DNA of 64,000 nucleotides from Lepidostoma basale (GCA_022606425.2 JAHDVF020000172.1:868001-932000), one strand, 5' to 3'; counted from the stretch's first letter, positions 42,495 through 53,635 are shown. Notes: generated from the letters alone by a model not told the origin. A program made the numbers and translations.

Positions 42495-42690
42495 GTAAAT
42501 AACTGCTTCTACTTTTGTCTTCATTTCGACAGCGACCAGTCTCTCGACTCCAGGCAACCTGGCGTAACCAGTGGCTGACGAAATAAAGTGCTAGTTGTTA
42601 TTTAAAAAAAAAACACCGTTGTTTTTAATAACTATTTAAAATGAACTTCCATCAAGTGATTTCAATATAATCATTAGATTACCTTAAAAA
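42495..42690. repeat. Fold-back family E, short
   Basis: ATTTCGACAGCGACCAGTCT, CAACCTGGCGTAACCAGTGG and GACGAAATAAAG lie close together. The outer end AACTTCCATCAAGTGATTTC is the terminus shared with families D and F. Confidence 0.65.
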
Positions 42691-43235
42691 CAATAAATAA
42701 AAAACAGGGTTTTTCGTGCTGAGCGGATTGAAAGGTAGTTGAATTTGAAAGATACTCATATAATAATTGAAGGGAGGTAGTACCTACCCCGCATAATCGC
42801 ACTTATTGTTGGTACCAGGGAAGTTGACTCAAAGAACAAAACTTCCGTGCAACTTTTAATTGAAAGATTTCTAGTTATCAGGAAAATGCCTCACTTGTTC
42901 GTTAAGTATATTTCCACGTGAATCATGTGAAATCCTTTATAGTTCCTTGGGTAAAGTTTTCCATTATCTCAGAAGCTCACCATGGTGATATTACTTAATC
43001 AAATTTAGTCGGGAAACTTTGTCATACAAATTGAATAATCACGTATTGTTTCTTTCCATTCGTCGTGACAAACTTCATCTTACGATGATTCACAAATCTC
43101 TCAGCTAATTTAATCATCAATATAATGCAGCGACTATTCCACGGTGAATTATAATAGTTGTGGCGTTTTTAAATTATCCTAACTAACAAAATAAATATAA
43201 TAAATATAAATGAATACGTCTATCTTCTATTTGTC
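42691..43235. other. Spacer without repeats
   Basis: No repeat family or coding motif recognised. Mixed composition; possibly unique host DNA. Confidence 0.3.
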
Positions 43236-43290
43236 TTTTGTTTTTTTATATACTTTGTATAAACAACACTAACTTAAAAAAAAAAAATTA

Positions 43291-43334
43291 ATATCAGACA
43301 TGTTTCAGACAACCCGGTCCTTCCTCAGTGATAT
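43291..43334 (-). ncRNA. Hammerhead-like ribozyme motif, left arm
   Basis: Minus strand: AUAUCA (43334-43329), CUGAGGA (43328-43322), A, stem II region 43320-43307 with a GGAC/GUCU stem (one G-U), GAAAC (43306-43302), AU, GUC (43299-43297), UGAUAU. The core is complete (N7 = G), the site is the canonical GUC and stem I is six perfect pairs. One unpaired A precedes stem II. Confidence 0.62.
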
Positions 43335-43442
43335 TATAAAGATATTTAAAATATTATAAAATTGTTTACAGATGTTATGTTAACATCTGACAAAACTGAT
43401 CATATTTGTAAACAATTTTATAATATTTTTAATATCTTTTTA

Positions 43443-43486
43443 ATATCAATGAGGAAGGACTGGGTTGTCCGAAACATGTCTGATAT
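43443..43486 (+). ncRNA. Hammerhead-like motif, right arm, C3 mutated
   Basis: AUAUCA (43443-43448), AUGAGGA (43449-43455), A, GGAC/GUCC stem II, GAAAC (43471-43475), AU, GUC (43478-43480), UGAUAU (43481-43486). Identical in plan to its mirror, but core C3 is A, which should abolish cleavage. Confidence 0.55.
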
Positions 43487-43664
43487 ATATATATTTTTTA
43501 AAGTTCGTGTTGTATATACAAAGTATATAAAAAAGAAAAATACAGATAAAACATCTACAACACAATGTATGGCGAACATTGAAGAAACGTCTATCTTCTG
43601 CTAGTTTTTTGTATTTTAGATGGAATGATGGTTTCAATATAATAAAACTCTTAGAAGACCGTGA

Positions 43665-43820
43665 CCATCATTTAACATTTGATTGATTTGACCGTGCACG
43701 TTTTTATCAGTTTCCCTCTATTTCTAGTTCCGTTTATAAACTTATAATTTCTTTACAATTCTTTCTTCATTTATTATTTCCATGTGTCCAAACGATCTAA
43801 ATGATTATTTCATTATCTTT
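43665..43820 (-). pseudogene. LINE-alpha internal tail-domain fragment
   Basis: Minus strand: SFRSFGHMEIINEERI, a decayed linker, GTRNRGKLIKTCTVKSIKC-like. Both ends are missing. Confidence 0.6.
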
Positions 43821-44189
43821 TTAAGACAAAGCTATATCATCTTTAGATCATAATATAAAAAAAATCCATTTAGGTTCTTTGGACCGCAAATGAGTGCATT
43901 AAAAAATTGTTTCTTTGGTTCGTTTTATTTAACCCATCGTGGCTTTTAGCAAAATCATCACTAGTATTGCAAAATACGAGGAAAATTGTTACAATAATCG
44001 AATATTCATTAATGGTTTAGAATATTCCCCTCGTAACGTTATGTCACCACTGAGTTTTACCAAAGGTCAAATTATAAACTAGTTAGTAAGACATCGGTTG
44101 TACAATATGAGCTAAATGTTACGTTTATAAATAATAAGTTTTCAAATAAAAATATGTTTAACTTATGGATACAAAATAATAAGAAAAAA

Positions 44190-44345
44190 CACCTTGTATT
44201 TAACCACGGTATGGTTATTATAATTGATGCCAACTAGTTTTGTTGGATTTAAACTTCTCTGGCAGTTATTATATTTCCTTGATGAAGCTTAGGCCCAAGC
44301 AAAACTAGTTGGCATGAATTATAATAACCATACCGTGTTTAAACA
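44190..44345. repeat. Fold-back family H palindrome
   Basis: CACGGTATGGTTATTATAAT, TGATGCCAACTAGTTTTG and its mirror CAAAACTAGTTGGCATGAAT, TATAATAACCATACCGTG. The plus centre reads CCTTGATGA, A, GCTT/AAGC hairpin, AAAAC, TA, GTT, GGC: a hammerhead-like layout with G12 changed to A and C3 to T. Confidence 0.7.
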
Positions 44346-44484
44346 CAAAGTGTTATATTATTTAATATCTATAAGTTTAAAATGTCTAAATGCAAAGTGA
44401 GTGCTAATAATAATAAGAATTTTGTTTTTCTTAAATGATAAATATAAAAACATATCTTAATGATTTATATTTGGTTTTATTTCA

Positions 44485-44535
44485 CTTATTTATTAATTTC
44501 GGTCAGTTTTGGTGCCATCTTCTGGTCGAATTATT
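44485..44535 (-). repeat. Fold-back family D module
   Basis: Minus strand: CGACCAGAAGATGGCACCAA and AACTGACCGAAATTAATAA. Hairpin and GTC site are broken. Confidence 0.5.
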
Positions 44536-44924
44536 AAAATAAAATTGGTAGAATTGGTGAAATAATGAAAAAATAAAAATGATAAACAGTTACAGAAAAC
44601 AAATACATACCTTTTTATGGGTGAATTAAAAATACATTCTAAGAATTAAATATATATTTTGGGTAGTTGGTAACTTATTTTCGAAATATTGTTTTACTTC
44701 AATGTTTTTTTTTATATAAAATAAAATATTTTAACAATATTTATTTTAACTCTGTAACACAACACTCTATTTAAAATAGGAATATAATTAAAAATTAAAA
44801 CAAACGTGTTTCAGGACACATAACCTCTTTACCTGGGTAGTTAAGTTATATTGCATGTACAAAATGAACATTTAAAATGAAATTTTCATAAAAATTCACA
44901 TTCATGAAAAAACATTATTTTAAA

Positions 44925-45085
44925 AGTCCTGTAAGCGCCTCGGCCACCACATTCTGTTCCCAGAAAAACAATTTACATCTTCGTCTCTATTGAGATACAA
45001 TTAATCATTATAAAAAAAATATCCGCAATGGGTAAAATCCAGTAGTTGTCTACAAGAATTTGTATACATTCAAAATGTTGTAAAA
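44925..45085 (-). repeat. TIR family N fragment
   Basis: CCTCGGCCACCACATTCTGT, TTTACATCTTCGTCTCTATT, GAGATACAATTAATCATT and CCGCAATGGGTAAAATCCAG. An internally deleted copy. Confidence 0.6.
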
Positions 45086-45680
45086 AAATATTGTTCTATA
45101 ATGAATCCACAACATAAAGTAATGTATAGAAGACAATAAAATATTTGGCAGCAACTATGAACCTTTTCCTTCAAATGAATTAAGATTTGTTTTATATATA
45201 GAAATTGTATTATTTTACGGATGTGAAATGTTTGCCTTAAAACTCGTCTATATCGTGTAACAACATTATATCTGAGTCAAGGCCAGTTGACCAAGAGTGA
45301 AAGATTGAAGAGTGAGTCATTCTTGTATAATTTCTCTGCTCCTGGTTTCCATATCGCGGTTCTGCGATATTGATGACGCAAGTGTATTGGAAATGATGCA
45401 AGGTGAAAGAGAACTCTCCGACAGGTGAAAGTGATCACCACTGACCAGAGTACAATTGCATGGGTATGAGTAATTTAGCATTCGCTTGCCCATTCAATAT
45501 GCTAGATATTGATGAATTGAGCTTGTGGATAAAATATTTCACCTAACAATTTTATTCACTAGATATTACGAATCGCTACCTTTCAACGTAGTTGTCACGC
45601 CAAAGGTTTCGCCTTGTGTAACAATTATAGATGACACCAAGAATACAGGTAAATAAGTAAATAAATAAATCATAGCATCT
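45086..45680. other. Spacer without repeats
   Basis: No motif identified; composition is closer to balanced than most spacers around 45340-45480. Confidence 0.3.
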
Positions 45681-45877
45681 TAAATAATGAAAACAAAAAA
45701 AATATTATACAAAATTTCTTTATTATTTTGTATTTAGTCTGCTTCCACTTGTGTTTATGTTCGACTGGTTTACCATAAATCGGTCGAACATAAACACAAG
45801 TGGAAGCACACTAAATACATAATAATAAAGAAATTTCGAATAAATTTTTTTTGTTTTCATTATTTAAAATTTCAATT
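45681..45877. repeat. Fold-back family D, centre deleted
   Basis: The arms (AAATTTCTTTATTATTTTGT, GCTTCCACTTGTGTTTATGT and mirrors) meet at CGACTGGTTTACCATAAATC, GGTCGAAC. The hairpin-GAAAC centre is lost, leaving about 90-bp arms. Confidence 0.8.
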
Positions 45878-45967
45878 TTCAAGAAATTTAAATTAAAAAC
45901 ATTAATCATTTTTATTTTTTTAAGCAAAGAGAAATAATTAAAGGGCTCTACATTTAGAGAATCTTTG

Positions 45968-46040
45968 ATAGTAGTCGACATTCATGGCCGAATGGACAGT
46001 GCTTTGACTGCTACTGCTGGCGATGGCAGTATGATGTGCA
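45968..46040 (+). mobile_element. tRNA-derived SINE head fragment
   Basis: GTCGACATTCATGGCCGAAT, GGACAGTGCTTTGACTGCTA and GGCGATGGCAGTATGATGT. The B-box region is deleted. It is followed immediately by a family A end (46035-46115). Confidence 0.65.
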
Positions 46041-46115
46041 GACGTTTTCATTCGTATCAATTATTTAATAAGGAGTTTTATAGCATTGTTCAAGAAATAA
46101 TAAGTAAATTTTACA
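46035..46115 (+). repeat. Fold-back family A right end
   Basis: CAGACGTTTTCATTCGTATC, AATTATTTAATAAGGAGTTT and ATTGTTCAAGAAATAATAAG. Confidence 0.7.
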
Positions 46116-47330
46116 TAATCATTTAATTTTTATTTTTTAAAGATTTGATAAGCAGTGTTAGAATTTATTATTCAATCTCCAACATGAGCCGAAGAAAATA
46201 GTTCGCTATTATGAAGAAGGAATAAGATCGTCCTCAGGGTTGAACCCATGTCCCTTAGATCAGGATCCAAACTTTCTGTCCTTTTGACAAATTGCTACCA
46301 ATAGAGAAAATCTACGGAATTTTCTTATTTTTCTCTCTAAAATTCCCCATCTTTATTCACGTATCGTGATATCCATGCTCGTCGATTTTTTTTACTTTAA
46401 ATAAATGCATTTTGTAATGGAATATTAATTATAATTCCCATTCATAATAAAATCCAACACTGCTTGTATGCATCTGTTTATAACCTCAAATCAGTTTATT
46501 ATCTTAACATACATTATAAACGATATTAGTTATTAAGGCAAAGCTATTCTTATACCATAATTCCAAATAAGTTTATTGTAGAGATAAATATGAAATGCAA
46601 AGGAATATATTCAGAACGGAGATGGTTGAATTGTAAAAACATTTTATTAAGATGTGGATATAGACATATGGTCCAGGAGAACATGTCTCAAAGATTTATG
46701 ATTCAAAAATCGTAAAGTATAAAATCATTATAATATCTGGCCCTTAAAATATGTCACGTGGTGGTTAGTGAGAAGCTTATTCATTATAATCCACACGTAA
46801 GCAAATTTTGTTGGTAACAGGGAATCCACCTTTATCGAAATTCGTTTGTTTAGAAATAATTATGATTATGAAAATAGCAAATTTCTTAGATGTATAAAAA
46901 TATACAATTGTTTGTCATGTTTTTAATTTACGTTGTGGAATACTAATTTGAATAGCGCGCGTTATTTATTTTAAATATAGAATTTTGTGGTTATCCAATA
47001 ATGCGGTTATAAATCATATGAATTATTTTTAAATCTTCGCCAAAGAATTGGAATCTACTGATTACACAGTATATTAATACTCGTATATGATTTGATGATT
47101 TTTTAAATTCAATTTAAGCCCTATTAACCGTCTAGAGTAGGGGTCGGTAAACTATTGTCAAACGGACAAATCTGACAAGAACTTCAAATTTGGAATTAAA
47201 TATAATAAAAATTTACAAATGTTCATTAATTTCATATCCATTGCAGTTTAAACAACAATATGATTTATAAATAAATTTAACCAATATAAAGGAACAAAAC
47301 GAGAATGGTAATTGTTGCTGGTTTGGTACT
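46116..47330. other. AT-rich spacer
   Basis: Near 46485-46600 a phrase AATCAGTTTATTATCTTAAC resembles a LINE 3' end also seen at 27706. No other feature recognised. Confidence 0.3.
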
Positions 47331-47334
47331 TAAG

Positions 47335-47475
47335 GATCCTATCCGATGGTTTGGTTTAGTGAAGAACTTATCCGCTGACTATGTGAATAGAGTAATGAAT
47401 GTTGCGTAGGTGATAGAAGGATGTCAGGAAGGATTATTTCTGTCTGGCCCTTCGGAGAAACAGCGTATCGGTTAG
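47335..47475 (+). pseudogene. LINE-alpha 3' end with internal deletion
   Basis: GGATCCTATCCGATGGTTTG, then a jump to GTGAATAGAGTAATGAATGT, ATGTCAGGAAGGATTATTTC and CCCTTCGGAGAAACAGCG. Most of the tail domain is missing. Confidence 0.6.
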
Positions 47476-47771
47476 ATTAATGAACACATGTAAACAATTT
47501 ACTTGCGTTTTTTTAATGTGTTTAAAAATAGTAAATTTTATATATAACATAACCAGGTGATTCACATAATTGGTAACTAGGTTAAAAAAATGTTTCCTGT
47601 TTTTAAGGCAAAGATTATAATTAAAAATGGGCTCGTACAAAAACTAGGATCTAGTAACATGTAAAATATTATTACAGGATTAATATATTTTGATCTCAAT
47701 AGCACGTGGGGAATCAATTCCTCTTAATGGCGTCCTGCCAATTATTGGGCACCTGCCAAGTATTGAGCTAA

Positions 47772-48020
47772 CAGTGGCGGTACTCCCATAGAAGCCCAGA
47801 AGCCCGGCTTGCGTAAGAAATTTTTATTAAAAACCCCCAAACCTAAGTAATCATGCCCCCGCATAAACCAACAACCCACCAAATCACCTTCCAACAATGT
47901 TCCTATCAGACGTAAGAGAAATAATCACAATAGCTGGACCTATGTAAGCCAGAAGAGGTTTTGATTCAAAATTTCTTACGCAAGCTGGGATTCTGGGCTT
48001 CTATGGGAGTACCGCCACTG
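47772..48020. mobile_element. hAT-like MITE carrying a Jockey 3' end
   Basis: CAGTGGCGGTACTCCCATAG starts a terminal inverted repeat of about 50 bp, mirrored at the right end with a few mismatches. TGAGCTAA flanks both sides exactly (47764-47771 and 48021-48028). CAGTGGCGG ends and an 8-bp duplication are hallmarks of hAT transposons. About 47840-47965 matches the 3' UTR of the Jockey element at 26085-26215. The 249-bp element codes for nothing and needs a transposase in trans. Confidence 0.9.
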
Positions 48021-48392
48021 TGAGCTAATCACCCAAATTGAAAAAAAAAACATATTTTTATACAGCCGAGTAGTAAAAAATCAGAATCAAAAATAGATAC
48101 ATTTTGATACAGGTGCGTTTTAAAACGAATTTGCACTATTATGTAGATCATTTCAAAGTAGAATCGGTCGTAAAGGTCTTGAGATGAATACTAAGAGGGA
48201 TGACGGCCTTCGTATGAAATAGTCGGAATATCCGGTCATTCTGACGACCAGGCGCGCAGGTAGGCCAAGCATGTGGTTAATATAATAATTACAGATGGAT
48301 CGCGCATGCTCCCCGAAACGTCGGCAAAAAAGACACCTACAAAATACACGTACGCGGTATTTTTTATGTGTATACGAGTATTATAATACTGT

Positions 48393-48538
48393 ACTAACTA
48401 ACCATCACGTCGTCTCCTCGAAGGGGTACGTTGAAAGAATACACCACCTTACTGATCTTTCTTAACGTATTTCTCTCGTTCCTCAACATCGTGTCTAGCA
48501 CGCACGTCGATTTCTTCGACTCCACCGAGGTTTAATTA
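48393..48538 (-). pseudogene. LINE-alpha 3' end
   Basis: Minus strand: residues of RRACxT type, KKSVRW-like decay, then CTTCGAGGAGACGACGTGAT and GTTAG tail. Confidence 0.65.
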
Positions 48539-48602
48539 AAATATCTCTTACTCTATATAATTAGTAACTCAAAAATTAAAAGCATTGGTAATAATAATTG
48601 TG

Positions 48603-48770
48603 GTTTTCTCAATAATTGGACTTGAACTTGGATCTTCTGGCATATAGGGGCTCAGTTCTATCGATTATTCTCTAATGTCTATTGGAAACATTGTTGGAAA
48701 TGGGATTTCATGGATGGTTTATGCGGGGGCCATTGTGTGGCCGGGAGAGTTTCTCTAAAAGACCTATTGA
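48603..48770 (-). pseudogene. Jockey-type 3' UTR fragment
   Basis: TTGGACTTGAACTTGGATCT, TCTGGCATATAGGGGCTCAG, ATTGTTGGAAATGGGATTTC and GCGGGGGCCATTGTGTGGCC align with 26085-26225. Truncated before the coding part. Confidence 0.75.
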
Positions 48771-48879
48771 TAAGGTTTTTAGTAAATAGTAAAAAAGACA
48801 AAAACAATTTTGTTTTCCCCATCTGTTTTCAAAAAATTTTTTTTTTCAGAAATTCACTAATTTAATTATTAAAGATAAT

Positions 48880-49170
48880 CAGATGATTTAACTGAAATCT
48901 CTCGATGGAAGTTAGGAAGAAATAAAGACAAATGTGGAAGTAGTTATAAAAAACGTCATTTATTTAATTGTTATTTAATTATTAAAAGTAATTTTAAAAC
49001 ACTTTTATTTGTTTTAATTTCAATTTAATTTAATTTGTTTTGTAGCCCTGACAAAGTTCCGACGGGAGCGAAACCGGTTGGTTTGCCAAAAATAAATTGG
49101 TGTTGAAACGAGTAAAATGGTCTTAATAATGCCATACCACAAATTAAGTGCTTCAAACGAATGCATAATT
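48880..49170 (+). repeat. Fold-back E end joined to family F half
   Basis: 48880-48960 is the family E end (GAAATCTCTCGATGGAAGTT, GAAATAAAGACAAATGTGGA). 49045-49095 is a family F module: GCCCTGACAAAGTTCCGACG, GGAGCGAAACCGGTTGG. Its box is CUGACAA (G8 changed) and stem I UAGCC/GGUUU pairs with one wobble. The F outer end TAATGCCATACCACAAATTA follows. Confidence 0.65.
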
Positions 49171-49214
49171 TTTTTTTTGTTTTTTTTTTATATTATAAAA
49201 ACCATATTTGATAT

Positions 49215-49515
49215 TTATGGAAACGTCTGTTTTCTAGAAGTTTTATTATATTTTATGGGATTGACATATATGGCTTTGATCAGGTTTTATCAAATGTGGG
49301 AAGAATCATACGTGCAGCTGTTTATCTACCCAAGCTAATGGTCCACAATGAGGTACTTGAGATAATTGCTATGGTTTAATACATTGATAATAATAATTAT
49401 ACAGTAAAAGAAAAATCTAAACGCCACTTGATACTTTACCAAGGCAAACATATCACTCCCTTTGGATTTTTGAAAATTTTAGAAAACAGACGTGTTCATC
49501 AATTAAACCAAATAA
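49215..49515. repeat. Fold-back family A, long middle
   Basis: Left arm GAAACGTCTGTTTTCTAGAA with ATTTTATGGGATTGACATAT; right arm GAAAATTTTAGAAAACAGAC. The roughly 180-bp middle holds no GAAAC module. Confidence 0.65.
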
Positions 49516-49519
49516 ATGA

Positions 49520-49745
49520 CTTATTTATTGTTTCTTGAACAATGATGTAAAACTCCATATTAAATAATGTTAACGAATGAAAACGTCAGTTTTCTAGAAG
49601 TTTTATTAAATTTTATGGGAATGACATGTTTCGCCCTTCTAATGCATTATCAGATGTGATATCATATTTTTTAATGCCTTAGAAGGGCGAAACATGTCAT
49701 TCCCATAAAATATAATAAAACTTTTAGTTCAATTCTTCTAGTTAA
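49520..49745. repeat. Fold-back family A, best central palindrome
   Basis: End TTGTTTCTTGAACAATGATG, ACTCCATATTAAATAATG, arm AAAACGTCAGTTTTCTAGAA, then GACATGTTTCGCCCTTCTAA and its mirror TTAGAAGGGCGAAACATGTC. On the minus strand the box is CTGATAA. GAAAC-AT-GTC is perfect on both strands, but G8 is A. The right outer end is truncated near 49745. Confidence 0.8.
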
Positions 49746-49869
49746 ATTATTCTCAAAATGTTACACTGTAATTTCGCAAAACTGCAAGTAAAACGAAATA
49801 ATGTTTTATTTTTTATGAAACTTGATATCAGCTTTTATAATTATATCGAAATTTTAGGATAAAAAAATA

Positions 49870-49990
49870 TTGAGTTGTTTGTAACACCCTATGATACCAA
49901 TATAGGTTGGCGAAATAGCTGTCCTGAAAATCTTATGTAAATAAATTGCAATACGCATAATAACAGTGTTTCAAAAATTAAAGCTTTTTA
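49870..49990 (+). repeat. Fold-back family I half
   Basis: GTAACACCCTATGATACCAA, TATAGGTTGGCGAAATAGCT and GTCCTG. The box is destroyed; GAAA-T replaces GAAAC. Confidence 0.55.
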
Positions 49991-50985
49991 AAACGAAAAT
50001 TGTGTAAGCGTGATTGTAAATCACATTTTGTTATGTATTCAAATCTATCGTAATCAATACAATTTCCGTACAAATATCAAAAAAGATTCATTTAAAATGT
50101 ACAGTAATTCCACTACAACGTGAATTCATAAAACAATAATTCAAAGCAAACATTGCATGATTCAACAACTTCACAATTCAAAGTCAAGGTCGTACATTAA
50201 CACATAAAATGTTCCAGCTGTAAACGCGGTATTTACTGCACTGGCACCACGCAAACGGGTTTACCGCTCACTAGAGCAATTAGGCACTAAGAGAACAAAT
50301 GTGATGGCGTTTTGTTTCAGTAGTTTCTTTTTACTTGTTCTGCGGTTTGCTTGCTTGCAAAATCAACATTATCGAGGTTATCTATGATGCGGAAATCGGG
50401 AAATGAATAGTTCTGTTATGTCACAGTTCGAGTTTTACGTAGATACAGGTAGCACATGTTCTTATCTCTTCAGTTAATTTATCTTTATTGCATACATTCC
50501 AACATTTATTTCATTTTTGCATCATCCATACGTAACTCTTACTTATATATAGGTTGTGGGTGGGTCAGTGTGTGCGTTTAATAAAAGTCTCAGGTCGAGT
50601 ATAATGTTTATTTTGAATTTAGCACGGACACAATCGTAACGTTGACGAAATGATAAATGTCGAGGGAGGGAGCGTGCGGATGTATGCATGTTGCCAAACC
50701 AGTTGACGCTGAGGCAAGAGGGGATTCTGTTTCTAGCGTAGTTCAAATTATAATATTATTTATTTTGCGTTATTAGAGATGTCATTCTACACACACACAC
50801 TCTTTTAGATACTGTTTTTTTTTGTTGTTGATAATTTTATGCGTATAGTGAATGAGAATGAAAGTATACGAGTATAATATGACAATATATAAGACAGTTT
50901 ATAAATAAACATACATTCGATTATATAAAATTAACAATTTTTGTTTTAATCAGTGTTCGTCAAAAAAATTGTTTTATTCTATTTG
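49991..50985. other. Spacer, partly GC-richer, no repeats seen
   Basis: 50200-50340 (GCTGTAAACGCGGTATTTAC, CTGGCACCACGCAAACGGGT) and 50580-50740 are less AT-rich and unmatched in the window, so they may be unique host sequence. No frame with a known motif. Confidence 0.3.
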
Positions 50986-50989
50986 TATT

Positions 50990-51075
50990 TAATTTCGACT
51001 GGTTTCAGTAATTCCCTGACAACTTCTAGTTTAATATATATGGGAGTGAAACTCACAGCCGTTGAAATAATGATG
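50990..51075 (-). repeat. Fold-back family D module, decayed
   Basis: TTTCGACTGGTTTCAGTAAT, CCCTGACAACTTCTAG and on the other side GGGAGTGAAACTCACAGCCG, TTGAAATAA. A GAAAC remains on each strand. Confidence 0.5.
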
Positions 51076-51109
51076 AAATTAGGATATTAGCAGTCAATAT
51101 TGGATCATT

Positions 51110-51425
51110 AACAAGAATGTTTAGAAATACTGTGTTTGTTAAAATACTGGACAAAGAAACGTAAGGGAGATAAAACTGTCCACATTAAAATTGAGAAAAT
51201 GTCTCTTATATGACATGAAACAAACGGGTGAGGAAAACATTGTTGAAAAGTTGTATTGAAGAAATCAAATAGATGAAAGTCGAGGAAACCGAGGAAAAGA
51301 AGTCTTGACCATTACTAAAAGGCGGCCAAAGCCTACGAGTGCAATCACCATAAAGTCAGGATACAACTGTGTTGTGATCCATCATTTCTGCCTCCCTTAC
51401 GGAAAACGCATTACTTATTATATAT
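51110..51425 (+). pseudogene. LINE-alpha C-terminal domain, heavily decayed
   Basis: ACAAGAATGTTTAGAAATAC (RRMxR-like), ATGAAACAAACGGGTGAGGA, AAAATTGTATTG-like linker, ACTAAAAGGCGGCCAAAGCC and GTGATCCATCATTTCTGCCT. Many frameshifts. Confidence 0.6.
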
Positions 51426-51429
51426 AGTT

Positions 51430-52560
51430 AACGTAGACATAAATATGTTTATTTTGGGGTTATTTCTAAAGAAGTTATTCAATCCTTAAACGTTTAAGTA
51501 CCGTGATGTTTTAAGCTTAGGAACACTCACATACTGCATGTTTTTAATTATTAAAAAAAGGGCTAATAGATTTTATGCATTATGTTTAAAGTTTACCTAT
51601 AAAATGATTTATCAAGTTTAAATTTTTCAAGTTGCATTATCGAATCTTCGTTTATTTGATTTTCCTTTCAGGGTTGTCACAAGCATAAATAAATATAATA
51701 TTTTCATTTTTATAAAAAAAAAAATTATTGAAAGCAAACATTAAAAAATCAAAGTATGTTGTATCAGTTCTTGTCTATTATCACTTGAAATTTAATTCTT
51801 TCAAGTGATATCCTTTTGATCCCTTATATCAATCTCACCATAAGTCGTAACCCTAGTGCTCAATTTCTACCAATCCATTCCATTTTTCAATAAGATCGAC
51901 CAACGTCAGAAGGTTCATTTTTCTTGCAGAGATAGTGTACTCATATAGATGTCGCTAGCCATACAAAAATATTGTTAAAATTCCAACTGGAAACATTTTT
52001 AATGCAAAGTTGCCTTACGGTATTGATGGTGCGCCTACGTAGCAGCCATTGAAGTGGTTAAAATAGCCTGAATCTGATGCATTTGTATGCATTTGAATCC
52101 CGTGATGTGTAAAAACATTCTCGAAAACCCACGATACTTGCGGTTGTTTAAAAATAAATGAAAATTCCTACGTAGGAACTTTGATATATCTTTAAAATTA
52201 AGACCATTGCACATTAATCATCTTGCTTAAAATAGTATCCATACAATAATGAGTCTTGAAGAGATATCTATATTAAGGTGTTTACATATACCACGCTCAT
52301 AATAGTGGTTATTAGTTAAGATTTATTTTCGTCCAGCGTGTACTCTGCCGAATGGAATTTCATAGCATAAGTCAAAGGTTAAGAATATAAGTTTAGCGGA
52401 AAAACGATTTGCGTTTGTAATATTGATATAAAGTAACAGTTAATTATCGCGGAAATAAATTAATTTATAAATATAAATCCATTTTAAAATTATTTTAAAA
52501 ATGTAAACGTTGCCTTGAGAGGACTCAAATGTTCCTTGTAAGCCAAATCATTTTATCAAT
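51430..52560. other. AT-rich spacer
   Basis: No recognised features; a short inverted CACTTGAAATTTAATTCTTT, CAAGTG pair lies near 51782. Confidence 0.3.
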
Positions 52561-52564
52561 TATA

Positions 52565-53336
52565 AACAAACAAACAAACCATCACGCCGTTTCCCCGCAG
52601 GGGTAGGCATAAAAAATTTACCGCCACACTACTCTATCATGGCATACCTTTCTAGCTTTCTCCACATTCATACAGCGAGTCATACACGCACGTCGATTCT
52701 TCCGACTTCTAACATGACCAGCCTTTAAAATTTGATTAATTTGGTCATGCCATGTATTCCTCGGTCTGCTTTGACTACGTTCTCCATTTACATCATTAAC
52801 GTATACTTTCTTTACCATTCTTACTCCATCCATGCGCTCCATAAATCCGAATTAACGCAGTGATCCTTCCATAATTTTGTTCATAATACCTTGTTCCGCT
52901 CTACATTCCTTTCTTATATCAGCATTTGAGATTCTGTCGTATATCGTTCTAGTACACATACGTCATAGGGACCTCAACTCTACTGCATTTATTCTGCTCT
53001 CATCCTTCTTCTGCCAGTTCCATGCTTCGCTTCCATATATTAGGGTTGGGACCAGAACTCCATTGTGAACGTCTGTTTTCGCTTTCATTGATAAAGTCTT
53101 GTTTCCAATAACTATTTTTAAAGTTCCATTCACTTTGTTACCCGCACCAACCCTCCTTTCGACGTCACTATCCGTTCGGCCATCCGCTGTGAACATGATA
53201 CCTTAATACACAAATTCACTCACCTGTTCCAAGTTCTCTTCGTTCACTATTGTTACGAACTGTCATTTGTCTTCCCTTCAAAAACCATCACCTTTGACTC
53301 TCCGACATTCACCATTAAATCATTTGACTTGAGGTA
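52565..53336 (-). pseudogene. LINE-alpha, longest minus-strand copy
   Basis: Minus strand, high to low: GESKVMVFEGKT (post-RT), MFTADGRTDSDVERRVGAGN, KVNGTLKIVIGNKTLSMKAK, TDVHNGVLVPTLIYGSEAWN, RSLRRMCTRTIYDRISNADI, MERMDGVRMVKKVYVNDVNG, TWHDQINQILKAGHVRSRKN and RRACMTRCMNVEKARKVC, ending in GTTT tail (52563-52578 reversed). About 250 codons of the family are covered with several frame breaks. RT is missing. Confidence 0.85.
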
Positions 53337-53635
53337 TGCAAGTCAAATGATTTATCAATTATAATTCATCATATCTCTTAAAGATCGTATATGTTAATTT
53401 AAATGATAAATTTTGCTGGTTCTCCATATAAAATATACTGAAGATATATAAGAAATATTATATCATTATTTTAATGTGTATATATTAACTATACAACTTT
53501 TTAGAGATTTTTTATTTTGATAGTTTTTCGAATAATGGTTTTTAGCTCTGCATTAAATATTTAATATTTTGGCGATACATTATGACATTCGATAATTCCC
53601 TAGCAAGGGGACATACTGCTCTTTTAAAATAAAAC
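53337..53635. other. AT-rich spacer
   Basis: AAGTCAAATGATTTATCAAT at 53340 repeats the last bases of the LINE copy in reverse (ATTAAATCATTTGACTTGAG), a small inverted join. Otherwise nothing. Confidence 0.3.

Larger units (their letters stand above)
43240..43525. repeat. Fold-back family B palindrome
   Basis: Arms: TATACTTTGTATAAACAACA with ATATCAGACATGTTTCAG and the mirror CATGTCTGATATATATA with TTGTATATACAAAGTATATA. Inner arms carry ATAAAATTGTTTACAGATGT and its inverse around GTTATGTTAAC. Each arm has a hammerhead-like module. Confidence 0.85.
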
